Shown: piece by piece, positions 1 to 9,344 of the stretch | Layout: every line of letters begins with the position of its first letter | Position numbering within the stretch: the first letter of the stretch is position 1 | The notes under the pieces: model-generated | The model's input: the letters and a program-made list of their open reading frames with translations, nothing else | The model's database searches: none | Told to the model about the DNA's origin: nothing | Assembly (NCBI GenBank): GCA_013202295.1 | Contig: JABMRT010000038.1 | Coordinates: 62,001-126,000 of the forward strand | Direction: 5' to 3' | Length of the DNA stretch: 64,000 bases | DNA from: Candidatus Zhuqueibacterota bacterium | Lineage (GTDB): Bacteria; Zhuqueibacterota; QNDG01; JABMRT01 | Position numbers and translations under genes: made by a program

Positions 1-113
1 CAGAGGATGACGCCAAAAATTTGGTTACAAAAGCGATTCAAAAAGGTTATCCTGATGCCTGGAAAGTGGTTTCCAGGGTGAGCGGGAATTCAAATCCCTC
101 AGAAAATCCGTAG
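1..113 (+). CDS. C-terminal end of a SPOR-like protein (5' truncated)
   Basis: An open frame enters from the left edge and ends at TAG 111-113. The visible 36 residues include a run in which an amphipathic stretch is followed by GYPDAWKVV and a Ser/Asn/Pro-rich end. This resembles the last helix and strand of SPOR domains, which bind denuded peptidoglycan at division sites. The assignment rests on this short tail only, so the N-terminal part and true family are not visible. It lies on the same strand as yebC, 155 bp upstream. Confidence 0.4.
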   Translation, partial: EDDAKNLVTKAIQKGYPDAWKVVSRVSGNSNPSENP

Positions 114-209
114 CCTTTTATCATCAAACTATCTGGCCATTCGGCGTACCTGATGCGCGCGTGATGTTTTTTCTTTTTTGCTTCGTGGAAAGGCTTTTCG
201 TTTTAAATC

Positions 210-238
210 TTGAAATAAGCCAAAAAAATCACTAAATT
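210..238 (+). promoter_or_regulatory. Putative sigma70-type promoter for yebC-ruvCAB
   Basis: TTGAAA (210-215), a 17-bp spacer and TAAATT (233-238) lie about 30 bp before the yebC start. The spacing is ideal and both hexamers are close to consensus. A start site near 245 would give a short leader carrying the AGGAGG ribosome site. Sequence match only. Confidence 0.45.
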
Positions 239-268
239 TAAAGAAGTTTGAATAATTAGGAGGTTGCG

Positions 269-988
269 ATGTCTGGTCACTCCAAGTGGAGTACGATCAA
301 ACGGAAAAAAGCATCGAAGGATGCTGAGCGCGGTAAGATGTTTACTAAACTCATAAAGGAGATTACAACCGCAGCGCGCCAGGGTGGAGGAGACGAGTCT
401 TCCAATACGCGTCTCAGGTCTGCGATTCTCTCCGCAAAAAGTTCGAATATGCCCCAACAAAATATTGATCGGGCCGTAAAAAAAGGTACAGGTGAGCTGC
501 CTGGTGTGATTTATGAAGAGAAGATTTATGAAGGATATGGTCCGGGTGGTGTGGCGATTTTGATCGATGTGCTTACTGATAATATCAATCGAACTGCATC
601 GGATGTGCGTCATGTGTTAAGTAAGCACAATGGCAATCTCGGAGAATCAGGCTGTGTGGCCTGGATGTTCGAGAAAAAAGGATTGATCGCCGTAAATCTG
701 GATGACTGCGATGAAGATCGTCTCATGGAAATCGCTATTGATGCGGGCGTGGAAGATGTGACCACAGAAGAGGATGTGTATGAAATCACCACAGCACCGA
801 ATGATTTTGACCGTGTGGTCCAGTCACTTGAGGATGCAAAAATTCCGACAGCTTCGGCCGAAGTTACAATGGTGCCGCAATCCACAGTTGCTGTGAATGA
901 GAAACATGCAGAACAGGTACTTAAGCTGATGGATGCGCTCGAGGATAATGATGATATCCAGCAAGTTTACTCAAATTTTGATTTATAA
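269..988 (+). CDS. yebC: YebC/PmpR family protein
   Basis: At 239 aa this is the normal length for the YebC/TACO1 family. It starts with the hallmark [15 protein letters not shown] and carries the family's GYGPGG and NRTASDVRH motifs in the middle. Family members are cytoplasmic; many were described as transcriptional regulators, and recent work links several to translation of proline-rich stretches. The ATG is preceded by AGGAGG at good spacing. It is followed 22 bp later by ruvC, a common bacterial gene order, so the two are probably co-transcribed. Confidence 0.95.
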   Translation: MSGHSKWSTIKRKKASKDAERGKMFTKLIKEITTAARQGGGDESSNTRLRSAILSAKSSNMPQQNIDRAVKKGTGELPGVIYEEKIYEGYGPGGVAILIDVLTDNINRTASDVRHVLSKHNGNLGESGCVAWMFEKKGLIAVNLDDCDEDRLMEIAIDAGVEDVTTEEDVYEITTAPNDFDRVVQSLEDAKIPTASAEVTMVPQSTVAVNEKHAEQVLKLMDALEDNDDIQQVYSNFDL

Positions 989-1010
989 ACAGATCGGAGA
1001 GTTATAAATC

Positions 1011-1514
1011 ATGCGTGTGCTGGGTATTGATCCCGGAACCCGAATTATGGGATTTGGCCTGCTCGACTTTGAAGGCGGCTCCCAGACGCTTCGTGATTTT
1101 GGCAGTGTTTCGATCAATCCTAAAAACGCATTTGAGAAACGTTTGCTGCGCATTCATGAGGAAGTCGGTCAGATTATACTTCGATCGAAACCCGACGTGA
1201 TGGCGGTTGAAGAAGTGTTTGTCTGCAAGAATGCCAAGACGACTTTAAAGCTGGGACACGCCCGGGGTGTGGTGCTCCTTGCAGCGGCACAGCATGATGT
1301 TCCGGTTTTTGAATACGCGCCGCGAGAGATTAAACAAGCGGTTGTGGGACAGGGTGGCGCTTCCAAAGATCAAGTACGGTGGATGATGTCACAAATGCTC
1401 CGCATCCCGATTGATACACTTGATGAAGATGCCGCAGACGGTTTGGCTGTGGCCCTGTGTCATGGCCTTCGACAGAGCCGCGAGGCGATTCTGTCTTCCG
1501 GGGGCAAACGGTGA
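1011..1514 (+). CDS. ruvC: Crossover junction endodeoxyribonuclease RuvC
   Basis: This 167-aa protein resolves Holliday junctions by paired nicking. Its acidic catalytic residues are visible: D7 in GIDPG, the Glu pair in AVEEVF near residue 65, and the Asp residues of DEDAADGLAVA near the C terminus. It forms the first gene of a complete ruvC-ruvA-ruvB set. Its stop overlaps the ruvA GTG start by four bases (1511-1514), suggesting translational coupling. Confidence 0.97.
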   Translation: MRVLGIDPGTRIMGFGLLDFEGGSQTLRDFGSVSINPKNAFEKRLLRIHEEVGQIILRSKPDVMAVEEVFVCKNAKTTLKLGHARGVVLLAAAQHDVPVFEYAPREIKQAVVGQGGASKDQVRWMMSQMLRIPIDTLDEDAADGLAVALCHGLRQSREAILSSGGKR

Positions 1515-2104
1515 TTGCGCAGCTCCGAGGATTGCTTATTGAAAAAAGCCCGACTTCGGTTGTATTGGAAACCGGTGGTGTCGGTTTTCAAGTGGGGATT
1601 CCACTATCCAGTCTGAACGCACTCGGGGAGCTGGGTGAAGAAATTCAGCTCTACACCTATTTGCATGTCAGAGAGGATACGCTTCAGCTCTATGGATTTG
1701 CCACAAAGCGGGAAAGAAGACTTTTCCTGCTTCTGATTTCCGTGAGCGGCGTAGGCCCTAAATTAGCCCAATCCATTTTATCGGGTATCACTGTGGATGA
1801 GTTCGAACATGCGGTTCATGGCAATCAACCCGCTGTTTTAAACCGTGTTCCGGGCGTGGGGAAGAAAACGGCCGAGCGTCTCATCCTTGAATTGCAGGAT
1901 AAAATTAAAATTGACAGCATGTCCAAATCCCGCATGTCTGCAAATCCTGCACTGACGCAGGAAGGTGAGGAGGCCATTCTGGCTCTGGTCTCTTTGGGGT
2001 ATAAACGAACTGCAGCGGAGTTGGCCGTTCAAAAGGCCTTATCCGAAAACAGTTCATTAAATGTTGAGGCTTTATTGCGCACTGCATTGTCCGAGATGCG
2101 CTGA
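1511..2104 (+). CDS. ruvA: Holliday junction branch migration protein RuvA
   Basis: The GTG at 1511 gives a 197-aa protein beginning IAQLRGLL, the usual RuvA N terminus. An in-frame ATG at 1457 would add 18 residues lying within ruvC and is rejected. The N-terminal OB fold is followed by two helix-hairpin-helix segments ([14 protein letters not shown] and [13 protein letters not shown]) that bind the junction. The C-terminal part from about residue 145 corresponds to the RuvB-binding domain III. The gene overlaps ruvC by 4 nt and ruvB by 1 nt. Confidence 0.97.
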   Translation: MIAQLRGLLIEKSPTSVVLETGGVGFQVGIPLSSLNALGELGEEIQLYTYLHVREDTLQLYGFATKRERRLFLLLISVSGVGPKLAQSILSGITVDEFEHAVHGNQPAVLNRVPGVGKKTAERLILELQDKIKIDSMSKSRMSANPALTQEGEEAILALVSLGYKRTAAELAVQKALSENSSLNVEALLRTALSEMR

Positions 2105-3135
2105 TGAACATGATGGATGAACCACGGATTACAACTCCTATACCGCTTGAAGACGAACAGCAGTTTGATCAGTCGCTGCGTCCGAAGCAACTGGATGACT
2201 TTGTCGGTCAGCAGAAACTGAAGGACAATCTTCGCGTTTTCATCCAGGCGGCGCGTGAACGAAATGAGGCACTTGATCATGTCCTGTTCTACGGCCCTCC
2301 GGGTCTGGGCAAAACTACTTTGGCCCATATTGTCGCCCATGAACTGGGTGTGGGCCTCAAGGTCACAACCGGACCGGCTCTGGAACGTCCGGGAGATCTG
2401 GCAGGAATTCTGACAAGTTTGCAGCCGCGGGATGTGTTTTTTATCGATGAGATTCATCGGCTGAATAAAGTGGTTGAGGAATATTTATATCCCGCGATGG
2501 AGGATTTTAATCTCGATATTGTAATCGACCGCGGGCCACATGCGCGCAGTGTTTCTCTCCAGCTGCCGCCTTTTACTTTAATTGGTGCTACGACTCGTGC
2601 GGGTCTGATCACTGCTCCCATGCGAAGTCGTTTTGGTGTGGTCAACCGGCTGGATTATTATCAGCCCGATGACTTGGCTACTATAGTCAGACGCTCGGCG
2701 CATATTCTCTCCATCGAGGCAGAGGAAACTGGGATTCATGAGATCGCCAAACGGTCCAGGGGCACGCCGCGAATCGCGAATCGGCTCCTCAGACGCGTAC
2801 GCGATTTTGCCCAGGTTGAGGGCGACAATACAATCAGTGCCGGGACGGCTGCCCGGTCTCTCGAGAAACTTGATGTCGACCAGAATGGTCTCGATGAAAT
2901 GGACAAACGAATCCTCAGTGTGATTGTGGATAAGTTTAAAGGAGGCCCTGTTGGAGTGAGCACCCTGGCTGTGGCTGTGGGTGAAGACAGCGGCACACTT
3001 GAAGAAATATATGAACCCTTCCTGATCATGGAAGGATTTTTACGCAGAACACCCCGGGGCCGTGAAGCCACGGCTCTGGCATATCAAACTCTGGGAGTGA
3101 AACACAGTTCTATTTCCCAGCAAAAACTATTATAA
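2104..3135 (+). CDS. ruvB: Holliday junction branch migration ATPase RuvB
   Basis: This 343-aa AAA+ motor drives branch migration with RuvA. Walker [10 protein letters not shown] lies at about residues 64-72 and Walker B DEIH at about 115-118. The sensor region GATTRAG and the arginine-rich segment [11 protein letters not shown] are present, and the C-terminal winged helix ends the protein. The start codon overlaps the ruvA stop by one base, so ruvCAB forms one coupled unit. queA follows 36 bp downstream. Confidence 0.98.
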   Translation: MNMMDEPRITTPIPLEDEQQFDQSLRPKQLDDFVGQQKLKDNLRVFIQAARERNEALDHVLFYGPPGLGKTTLAHIVAHELGVGLKVTTGPALERPGDLAGILTSLQPRDVFFIDEIHRLNKVVEEYLYPAMEDFNLDIVIDRGPHARSVSLQLPPFTLIGATTRAGLITAPMRSRFGVVNRLDYYQPDDLATIVRRSAHILSIEAEETGIHEIAKRSRGTPRIANRLLRRVRDFAQVEGDNTISAGTAARSLEKLDVDQNGLDEMDKRILSVIVDKFKGGPVGVSTLAVAVGEDSGTLEEIYEPFLIMEGFLRRTPRGREATALAYQTLGVKHSSISQQKLL

Positions 3136-3171
3136 CAGCTTAATCCATGTCATTGATTCAAGGAGCGTGGA

Positions 3172-4200
3172 ATGAAATTATCAGATTTTAAGTATAACAT
3201 CCCTGACAAACTGATTGCCCAATATCCTGCCAAAAAACGGGGTGATTCCCGATTGATGGTACTTGACCGGGAGGCTCAGACAGTTGAGGATTATCATTTT
3301 AAGGATGCACTGGATTTTCTCGAAAAGGGAGATTGTCTTGTCGTGAATGAGACACGCGTGTTCCCTGCCCGGCTGACCGCGATAAAAGATAAAACCCAGG
3401 CTGAAGTAGAAATATTTCTTCTGCGCGAATTGGAACATGATCTCTGGGAAGTACTGGTCAAACCGGCAAGAAAAGTCCGTGTTGGCAACAAATTGCATAT
3501 CGGTGGAATGTTGACGTGCGAGGTGGTTGACAACACAGTTTCGGGGGGGCGAGTGATTCGATTGGCCTATGACGGCAATTTTAACGAAATCATTGATAAA
3601 ATCGGCAAAGTGCCTCTTCCTCCCTATATCAAGCGAGAACCCGAGAATCTGGATAAGGACAGATATCAATCTGTTTTTGCGAACAAGCGGGGTGCAGTTG
3701 CTGCGCCGACAGCCGCACTTCATTTTGACAAGAAACAGGTTAAAAAGCTTGAAAGCAAAGGCATTAAGATTGTGCCGGTTTTATTGCATGTCGGGTTGGG
3801 CACGTTCCGGCCGGTTGTCGTTGAAGATCTTTCCCGTCATAAAATGGATTCGGAATATTTTGAAGTGACCCAGGACGCTGCGAACAGCATCAACTCCGTC
3901 ATTGACAAGGGCGGCCGGATTGTGGCTGTAGGCACAACTGTAGTGCGTGTGCTTGAATCTGTGGTTACGACGGATGGCCATATCAAGCAAGAAAAAGGAT
4001 GGACAGATAAATTCATTTTTCCACCCTATGATTTTAGAGTGATTAATGCTATAATTACAAATTTCCATATGCCGGCCTCCACGTTACTGATGTTGGTCTG
4101 CGCGTTTGGCGGACGGGATTTTGTGCTCAAAGCCTACCGTAAAGCTGTGCGTGAAAAGTACCGCTTTTTCTCCTACGGCGATGCCATGATGATCCGTTAA
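3172..4200 (+). CDS. queA: S-adenosylmethionine:tRNA ribosyltransferase-isomerase QueA
   Basis: The 342-aa protein has the full QueA signature: the N-terminal MKLSDFKYNIPDKLIAQYP, PLPPYIKR in the middle, and RGAVAAPTAALHF followed by HVGLGTFRPV. QueA transfers the ribosyl part of SAM to preQ1 in tRNA to form epoxyqueuosine. An AAGGAG site precedes the ATG. It sits between ruvB and ispD on the same strand. No preQ1 riboswitch is visible in the 36-bp gap, so regulation is probably through the upstream operon. Confidence 0.97.
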   Translation: MKLSDFKYNIPDKLIAQYPAKKRGDSRLMVLDREAQTVEDYHFKDALDFLEKGDCLVVNETRVFPARLTAIKDKTQAEVEIFLLRELEHDLWEVLVKPARKVRVGNKLHIGGMLTCEVVDNTVSGGRVIRLAYDGNFNEIIDKIGKVPLPPYIKREPENLDKDRYQSVFANKRGAVAAPTAALHFDKKQVKKLESKGIKIVPVLLHVGLGTFRPVVVEDLSRHKMDSEYFEVTQDAANSINSVIDKGGRIVAVGTTVVRVLESVVTTDGHIKQEKGWTDKFIFPPYDFRVINAIITNFHMPASTLLMLVCAFGGRDFVLKAYRKAVREKYRFFSYGDAMMIR

Positions 4201-4225
4201 TGGATTAATAACCGTTAGAACTGCC

Positions 4226-4906
4226 ATGAAAACCGCTGTGTTAATACCGGCTGCGGGGATGGGACGCCGAATGGAAAATCCCATTCCAAAACAGCTGATT
4301 GAACTTCAGTCTAAACCCATATTGATTCACACTCTGGAGAAATTTGAAGCATGTGAATCGGTTCAGGAAATATGCGTAATTGTTCCCGAGGATCGGATTG
4401 ATGAGATTCGGAAACTCCTGAACCAATGGAACATCCAAAAAGCAAGAGATGTGATCGCAGGCGGAGAGGAAAGAACCGATTCTGTCTATCGGGGATTAGA
4501 GGTGCTAAATTCCTCTACTGATATTGTTCTCATCCATGATGCGGTTAGGCCGTTTGTATCCAATCAAAAAATAATGGATGTCATTCAGGCCGCCTCGGAG
4601 TACGGGGCTGCATTGCTGGCAGTTCCAGCTACAGCGACCGTCAAGAAAGTTCAGGATGGGTTCGTCCAAAATACGCTGGATCGAAATCAAATCTGGCTGG
4701 CTCAGACTCCGCAAGGATTTCGTTTAGATCTCATCCGGCAGGCGTATGAGAAGGTCGTAAATGAGGGCATTAAAGCCACAGATGATGCGGCGCTTGTTGA
4801 ACAGATCGGACATCCTGTGCATGTGATCCCGGGTGATGAAACCAATATTAAGATTACCACACCGACTGATCTGGCTATTGCCGAGACGTTCTGTCAGATG
4901 ACATAG
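4226..4906 (+). CDS. ispD: 2-C-methyl-D-erythritol 4-phosphate cytidylyltransferase
   Basis: IspD makes CDP-methylerythritol in the non-mevalonate isoprenoid pathway. The 226-aa protein opens with the nucleotide-binding loop PAAGMGRRM...PKQ and carries VLIHDAVRPFV near residue 100 and the TDDAALVE motif near 185. Length is typical. The ATG has little Shine-Dalgarno complementarity, so translation may depend on coupling to queA, 25 bp upstream. ispF lies 35 bp downstream, the classic ispDF pair. Confidence 0.97.
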   Translation: MKTAVLIPAAGMGRRMENPIPKQLIELQSKPILIHTLEKFEACESVQEICVIVPEDRIDEIRKLLNQWNIQKARDVIAGGEERTDSVYRGLEVLNSSTDIVLIHDAVRPFVSNQKIMDVIQAASEYGAALLAVPATATVKKVQDGFVQNTLDRNQIWLAQTPQGFRLDLIRQAYEKVVNEGIKATDDAALVEQIGHPVHVIPGDETNIKITTPTDLAIAETFCQMT

Positions 4907-4941
4907 ATCCGCACTGACGACCAAATGAGGAGAATGGCGCG

Positions 4942-5424
4942 ATGAGGGTAGGATTTGGATATGACATTCATCCACTGATGTATGGAAGGGAATTGATTTT
5001 AGGTGGAGTTCAGATTCCCTTTGACCGTGGATTACAGGGCCATTCCGACGCGGATGTGTTGTGTCACGCTATCTCGGATTCGATTCTTGGTGCTGCAGCT
5101 CTAGGAGACATTGGTATTTATTTTCCAGATGACGATCCAGCATATAAAAATGCACCAAGCGTGGAACTGCTTAAACAGGTTTATACAATCATCCGGAAAT
5201 TCAAATATCAGATTGTGAATATTGATACCACGATCGTGGCGGAAGCGCCCAAGATTGTACCCTATCGGGAGGCAATGGTTCAAAATATCGCAGAGGCGCT
5301 GGAAATGAGTCCCTCCTGCGTATCGATTAAAGCCACGACAAATGAGCATCTGGGGCCTGTGGGACGTGGGGAAGCCATTGCGGTCCATGCGGTGTGTTTG
5401 ATTGAGATGGAGGGGAAGAAGTAG
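4942..5424 (+). CDS. ispF: 2-C-methyl-D-erythritol 2,4-cyclodiphosphate synthase
   Basis: At 160 aa this is standard for IspF, which cyclises CDP-ME 2-phosphate. Metal ligands are visible in GYDIHPL (D8, H10) and in HSDADVLCHAI (His near residue 42). The C-terminal TTNEHLGPVGRGE motif is intact. A GAGGAG ribosome site precedes the ATG. The gene ends immediately before a structured repeat cluster, which probably ends this operon. Confidence 0.97.
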   Translation: MRVGFGYDIHPLMYGRELILGGVQIPFDRGLQGHSDADVLCHAISDSILGAAALGDIGIYFPDDDPAYKNAPSVELLKQVYTIIRKFKYQIVNIDTTIVAEAPKIVPYREAMVQNIAEALEMSPSCVSIKATTNEHLGPVGRGEAIAVHAVCLIEMEGKK

Positions 5425-5429
5425 ATTTA

Positions 5430-5475
5430 ACCCCCAGCCGTCTTCGACGGCATCCCCCTTAATAAGGGGGATAAA
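5430..5475 (+). repeat. Structured palindromic repeat, copy 1
   Basis: The element begins with CCCCC, then a small hairpin GCCGTC-TTC-GACGGC (5437-5451), then a second palindrome CCCCCTT/AAGGGGG (5454-5470), and ends ATAAA. The same two-hairpin layout recurs at 5503-5552 (inverted), 5942-5990 and about 12069-12137. It could double as a transcription end for ispDF, but no proper U-tract follows. Confidence 0.8.
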
Positions 5476-5502
5476 ATAAATTGGTGGGCATGATGTGGTT
5501 TT

Positions 5503-5552
5503 TCCCCTCCTTGACAAGGAGGGGTGGATACGTGAAGCGTAGACGGGGAGGT
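5503..5552 (-). repeat. Structured palindromic repeat, copy 2 (inverted)
   Basis: On the plus strand it reads as a 9-bp stem CCCCTCCTT-GAC-AAGGAGGGG (5504-5524 region), then a small hairpin TACG...CGTA (5529-5541), then GGGGAGG. This is the reverse complement of the layout of copy 1. Its right end overlaps the ribosome-binding region of the DUF559 gene that starts at 5561, so the repeat itself appears to supply GGGGAGG as the Shine-Dalgarno sequence. Confidence 0.75.
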
Positions 5553-5560
5553 TTCTTGTA

Positions 5561-5923
5561 ATGACCCAGATTTACAATAAAACCTCAGAGAAAATGAAAC
5601 GCCGCGTTCTAAGAAATAATATGACAGAGCATGAGATAATCTTTTGGTCGCGGCTCAAAAACAGGCAGTTGGAAGGATTTAAATTTAGACGGCAATATAG
5701 TGTGGGTCCTTATATACTTGATTTTTATTGTCCCGAAAAGAAACTGGCGATAGAGTTAGATGGAGGCGGTCATTTCACAGAAGATGGCATAGAATATGAT
5801 CGTGTCAGGCAGTCTGAAATTGAGCAACTCGGAGTGCGTTTTTTAAGATTTACAAACTCAGATGCCCGTACTCATTTATATGAAATCTTAACGGAAATTC
5901 GAAATGTTTTGTTAAAAGAATAA
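5561..5923 (+). CDS. DUF559 domain protein (Vsr-like endonuclease fold)
   Basis: The 120-aa protein matches the DUF559 family, whose fold resembles the very-short-patch-repair and restriction-like nucleases. Visible family motifs are NNMTEHEIIFWSRLKNR, FKFRRQYSVGPYILDFYCPE (the Asp of DFYCP and the following Glu/Lys correspond to the PD-ExK-like core), AIELDGGGH and GVRFLRFTN. No substrate is known. It stands alone, bracketed by structured repeats at 5430-5552 and 5942-5990. That setting, plus a ribosome site made by the repeat, suggests gene and repeats arrived together. Function is unknown. Confidence 0.85.
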   Translation: MTQIYNKTSEKMKRRVLRNNMTEHEIIFWSRLKNRQLEGFKFRRQYSVGPYILDFYCPEKKLAIELDGGGHFTEDGIEYDRVRQSEIEQLGVRFLRFTNSDARTHLYEILTEIRNVLLKE

Positions 5924-5941
5924 CTTGCAGCAGAATTGATT

Positions 5942-5990
5942 ACCCCCTACCAGCTTCGCTGGAGTCCCCCTTAAAAAAGGGGGACAAATT
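5942..5990 (+). repeat. Structured palindromic repeat, copy 3
   Basis: CCCCCT, hairpin CCAGC-TTC-GCTGG (5950-5962), then CCCCCTT/AAGGGGG (5966-5983) and ACAAAT. It has the same orientation and layout as copy 1 and closes the right side of the DUF559 gene. gltX starts 32 bp later. Confidence 0.8.
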
Positions 5991-6021
5991 TGTATATCAA
6001 CATTAGATATAAGCAGGATAT

Positions 6022-7467
6022 ATGTCCCAAACAGTACGCACACGATTCGCTCCCAGCCCGACGGGGCATTTGCACATCGGCAATGCACGTACGGCTATCC
6101 TAAACTGGATTATTGCCCGACATGCGGGAGGTCAGTTCATCCTCCGTGTTGAAGATACAGATCAGGAACGTTCCACTCAAGAATCCGAAGCATCAATTCT
6201 GAAGGATTTGCAGTGGCTCGGTCTGGATTGGGATGAAGGCCCGGATACGGGCGGGAATGCCGGGCCGTATCGGCAATCCGAACGGATGGATTTGTATAAG
6301 AGTCATCTCGATCAGCTGATTGAATCCGAAAAAGTGTACCCCTGCTATTGTACTGCTGAGGAATTGGAAGAACGGCGTTCCGAGCAATTGGCGAAGGGTG
6401 AAGCCACACAGTACAACGGGCATTGTCGAAATCTTTCCTACGTCGATAAACAGAAATACGAAGCCGAGGGACGCGAGCCGGCATTTCGTTTTAAAGCCGA
6501 CACCGAGAGTGTCACATTTGAAGATCTCATCCGTGGAGCCGTGACCGTGCCTGGTGATCAGTTGGGTGATTTTATTATCGCACGTGCGGGCGGTATGCCG
6601 ATGTATAATTTTGCGTGCGTGATCGATGATCATTTGATGGAGATCACTCAAGTAGTGCGAGGTGATGATCATGTTTCAAATACACCCCGGCAGATTTTGA
6701 TTTATCAAGCCTTTGGATGGACTCCTCCGCAATTCGCACATATTCCGATGATTCTCGGCCCGGATCGGCAACGCCTATCCAAACGGCACGGTGCGACATC
6801 TGTGGATCAGTATCGCGAACAGGGTTACCTGTCCGACGCATTGGTAAATTTTCTATCGCTGTTGTCCTGGTCCTCTGAAAGCGGGGATGAAATCCTCACT
6901 CGCGAGCGCCTTATCTCCGAATTTAATTTCAGCCGATTGTCCAAATCAGCAGCCGTATTCGATACCGAAAAACTGGATTGGATGAATGGTATGTACATCC
7001 GCAATCTGGATGTTGCTGAGTTGAGCCGGCTTTTATTCCCAATCCTAAAGGATAGGGGCTATTCCATCGATTCCGCGAAAGAATTGGAACCGATCACCGG
7101 ATTGATTCAAGAGAAAATCGAGCGATTGTCAGATGCAAATGAGAAAGTCGCTGTCTTCTTTAAAGAAGATGTAAATTTGAACGATCCCGAAGCGCGGGAT
7201 GTGCTTTCACTATCCACCTCAAAGCAGGTGTTTCAATCCTTTCTGGATGTAACAGATGAATTGTCCGAACTCAACCGCGAAACCTTTATGCCGCTCATGA
7301 AAGCGGTTCAGCAATCCTCTGGAATAAAAGGGAAGGAGTTGTGGATGCCTGTTCGAGTCGCGCTGACCGGGCAATTGCATGGCCCGGATCTTGCCGGTAC
7401 TGTTGAATGGTTCGGCCTGGAGAAATGCCGAAAACGCGTCACACAGGCGCTTGAATTTTCCAAATGA
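6022..7467 (+). CDS. gltX: Glutamate--tRNA ligase
   Basis: The 481-aa class I synthetase charges tRNA-Glu. The HIGH-type motif is HLHIGN at residues 16-21, preceded by RFAPSPTG. The KMSKS-type motif is RLSKRHGA near residue 255. The C-terminal all-helical anticodon-binding domain is complete. A CYC...C segment near residue 107 resembles the zinc-site remnant of bacterial GluRS. It follows the repeat-flanked DUF559 gene and has its own intergenic region. Confidence 0.97.
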   Translation: MSQTVRTRFAPSPTGHLHIGNARTAILNWIIARHAGGQFILRVEDTDQERSTQESEASILKDLQWLGLDWDEGPDTGGNAGPYRQSERMDLYKSHLDQLIESEKVYPCYCTAEELEERRSEQLAKGEATQYNGHCRNLSYVDKQKYEAEGREPAFRFKADTESVTFEDLIRGAVTVPGDQLGDFIIARAGGMPMYNFACVIDDHLMEITQVVRGDDHVSNTPRQILIYQAFGWTPPQFAHIPMILGPDRQRLSKRHGATSVDQYREQGYLSDALVNFLSLLSWSSESGDEILTRERLISEFNFSRLSKSAAVFDTEKLDWMNGMYIRNLDVAELSRLLFPILKDRGYSIDSAKELEPITGLIQEKIERLSDANEKVAVFFKEDVNLNDPEARDVLSLSTSKQVFQSFLDVTDELSELNRETFMPLMKAVQQSSGIKGKELWMPVRVALTGQLHGPDLAGTVEWFGLEKCRKRVTQALEFSK

Positions 7468-7484
7468 CGAAGTAAGAATGCATT

Positions 7485-9335
7485 ATGCGTTTTAATAATA
7501 AAAGCCTTCTTTTTATTTTCCTTGCACTGATAATTGGTGTGACTACATCCCGTGCCGGGTCTGAGCTGTTTCCCATTCCATTGGGCCTGGAAGGGCATGT
7601 GGCCTTCTGGGAATCGGTATTCACCGTTTACTCCACTGATCAAATTATTTTTCATGACAGTGATCATCCAGAACGTGTTTATTCTGCTCTGAAAATAGAT
7701 ACAAAATCATCCAGCCGCAAGACCATCCAAGCTCAGATCAGGCTGGAGCGAAATCGAATTCGTACGGTTCTCCAGCAGCTTTCCCAGAATCCGAATCAGA
7801 AATCACCCCTTGAAGAAATGCGAAGTATCCGTGATTTATTCGGGAAGCATCCCAAGTCTGCTGAGTTTAAACAGGCGGCCTCGTGCATTCGCATTCAGGG
7901 TGGGATGCGGGAATCGTTTCAGGCAGGACTTGAACGATCTGGTCGGTATGAGGAGGAAATGCGATGCATTCTCCGAGAAGAGAACGTCCCTGAGGATCTG
8001 GTCTTTTTACCGCATGTGGAGTCCTCCTTCAATCCACTCGCACGATCCAAGGCGGGCGCTGCGGGAATCTGGCAATTTACTTATAAAACCGGAAAGCGAT
8101 ATCTTCCCATTCGTTCCACAGTGGATGAGCGCCGAGATCCGCTTGCTTCTACACGAGCCGCCGCACGACTTTTACGATCCAATTATCAGATTCTGAAAAG
8201 CTGGCCGCTTGCCATTACCGCGTACAATCATGGTCCGAGTGGTTTGAAACGCGCCATCCGAAAAACCGGGTCACGTGATCTTGGCAAGATCGTTCAACAA
8301 TACCGCAATCGTCGATTCGGGTTCGCATCCAAGAATTTCTACGCTGAATTTCTGGCCGCGCGTTGTATCGCCTTGAATGCCGAACAGCATTTCAACGGAC
8401 TCTTTTTCGATCCGTCATTTCATGTTCGGTCAATCATGCTCACGCAACCCGCGACATTCAGTCAGTGGGCCGAAAAGCTGGATTGGCCGAAAGACGTGCT
8501 CGCAGAGATCAATCCGGCGCTGTCATCAAAGATATTACTCGATCGGATTTCCATCCCGACGAACACAAGACTGAACATTCCCTTAAACGAGAAAGCGGGA
8601 CAACAGATTGCACTGGCATTGGGCACGTCCATTTACTGGGCCTCGAGCTCTGCGGGCCATTTTGGTGATTCGCCTGCTCAGATCTCAAACGCAGTGGCAG
8701 CCTCAGTGAAGACGCATGTCATTGTGACTGTTCCAATACAGAATGACTCTATCTGGGATGTGCGATTCTCAGATCCATCTGATACGGGATCGATTCAGGA
8801 TTTGATCGCGATGGCCAGTCCTGAAGAGAATAATGAAATCCGATCCCAATCGGATGAGGAGGTCATTCTTTCTTCAGTTCTTCAGGAATTGCCAAGTTTT
8901 GAGCTGAATCTCACAATCCGGTCTGGTGATCGGATTACCGTGCAGCCCGAAGAGACGCTGGGCCATTATGCGGATTGGCTCAGAATCCCGACGTGGCAGC
9001 TTCGAAAATTAAATCGGATGCGATACGGTCAGAATATTCGTCTTGGCCAAACGGTTCGATTGTCCTTCAATAAAATATCAGAACAAGATTTTCACACGAG
9101 GCGTGAGGCTTATCATCAGGAGATCCGAAACCATTTCTTTCTGACGCATCAAGTCTCTGAGGTTCTTGCGCATGTGATCCGCCCCGGAGAGAATTTCTGG
9201 ACTGTAGCCAATGACAGTGACAATGTGCCGCTCTGGCTGATGTTGGCATACAACAGCTCAAATTCGGTGAGTCGACTGAAGCCCGGCGATCAGCTGTGTG
9301 TGCCCGTTGTGGAGCAAAAACCAAATTCCGGATAA
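7485..9335 (+). CDS. Membrane-bound lytic transglycosylase with LysM domains (MltD-like)
   Basis: The 616-aa protein begins with a signal-like hydrophobic segment (residues 7-22). The SLT catalytic domain covers about residues 165-300: the catalytic Glu is in PHVESSFNPLARSKAGAAGIWQF, followed by AITAYNHGPSG. The C-terminal half holds LysM-like repeats (for example VQPEETLGHYADWL, and IRPGENFWTVANDSDNVPLWLML) that bind peptidoglycan. The arrangement matches MltD, a periplasmic murein hydrolase. It lies between gltX and polA with short gaps. No lipobox Cys is seen, so lipidation is doubtful. Confidence 0.88.
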   Translation: MRFNNKSLLFIFLALIIGVTTSRAGSELFPIPLGLEGHVAFWESVFTVYSTDQIIFHDSDHPERVYSALKIDTKSSSRKTIQAQIRLERNRIRTVLQQLSQNPNQKSPLEEMRSIRDLFGKHPKSAEFKQAASCIRIQGGMRESFQAGLERSGRYEEEMRCILREENVPEDLVFLPHVESSFNPLARSKAGAAGIWQFTYKTGKRYLPIRSTVDERRDPLASTRAAARLLRSNYQILKSWPLAITAYNHGPSGLKRAIRKTGSRDLGKIVQQYRNRRFGFASKNFYAEFLAARCIALNAEQHFNGLFFDPSFHVRSIMLTQPATFSQWAEKLDWPKDVLAEINPALSSKILLDRISIPTNTRLNIPLNEKAGQQIALALGTSIYWASSSAGHFGDSPAQISNAVAASVKTHVIVTVPIQNDSIWDVRFSDPSDTGSIQDLIAMASPEENNEIRSQSDEEVILSSVLQELPSFELNLTIRSGDRITVQPEETLGHYADWLRIPTWQLRKLNRMRYGQNIRLGQTVRLSFNKISEQDFHTRREAYHQEIRNHFFLTHQVSEVLAHVIRPGENFWTVANDSDNVPLWLMLAYNSSNSVSRLKPGDQLCVPVVEQKPNSG

Positions 9336-9344
9336 AATAAATTC

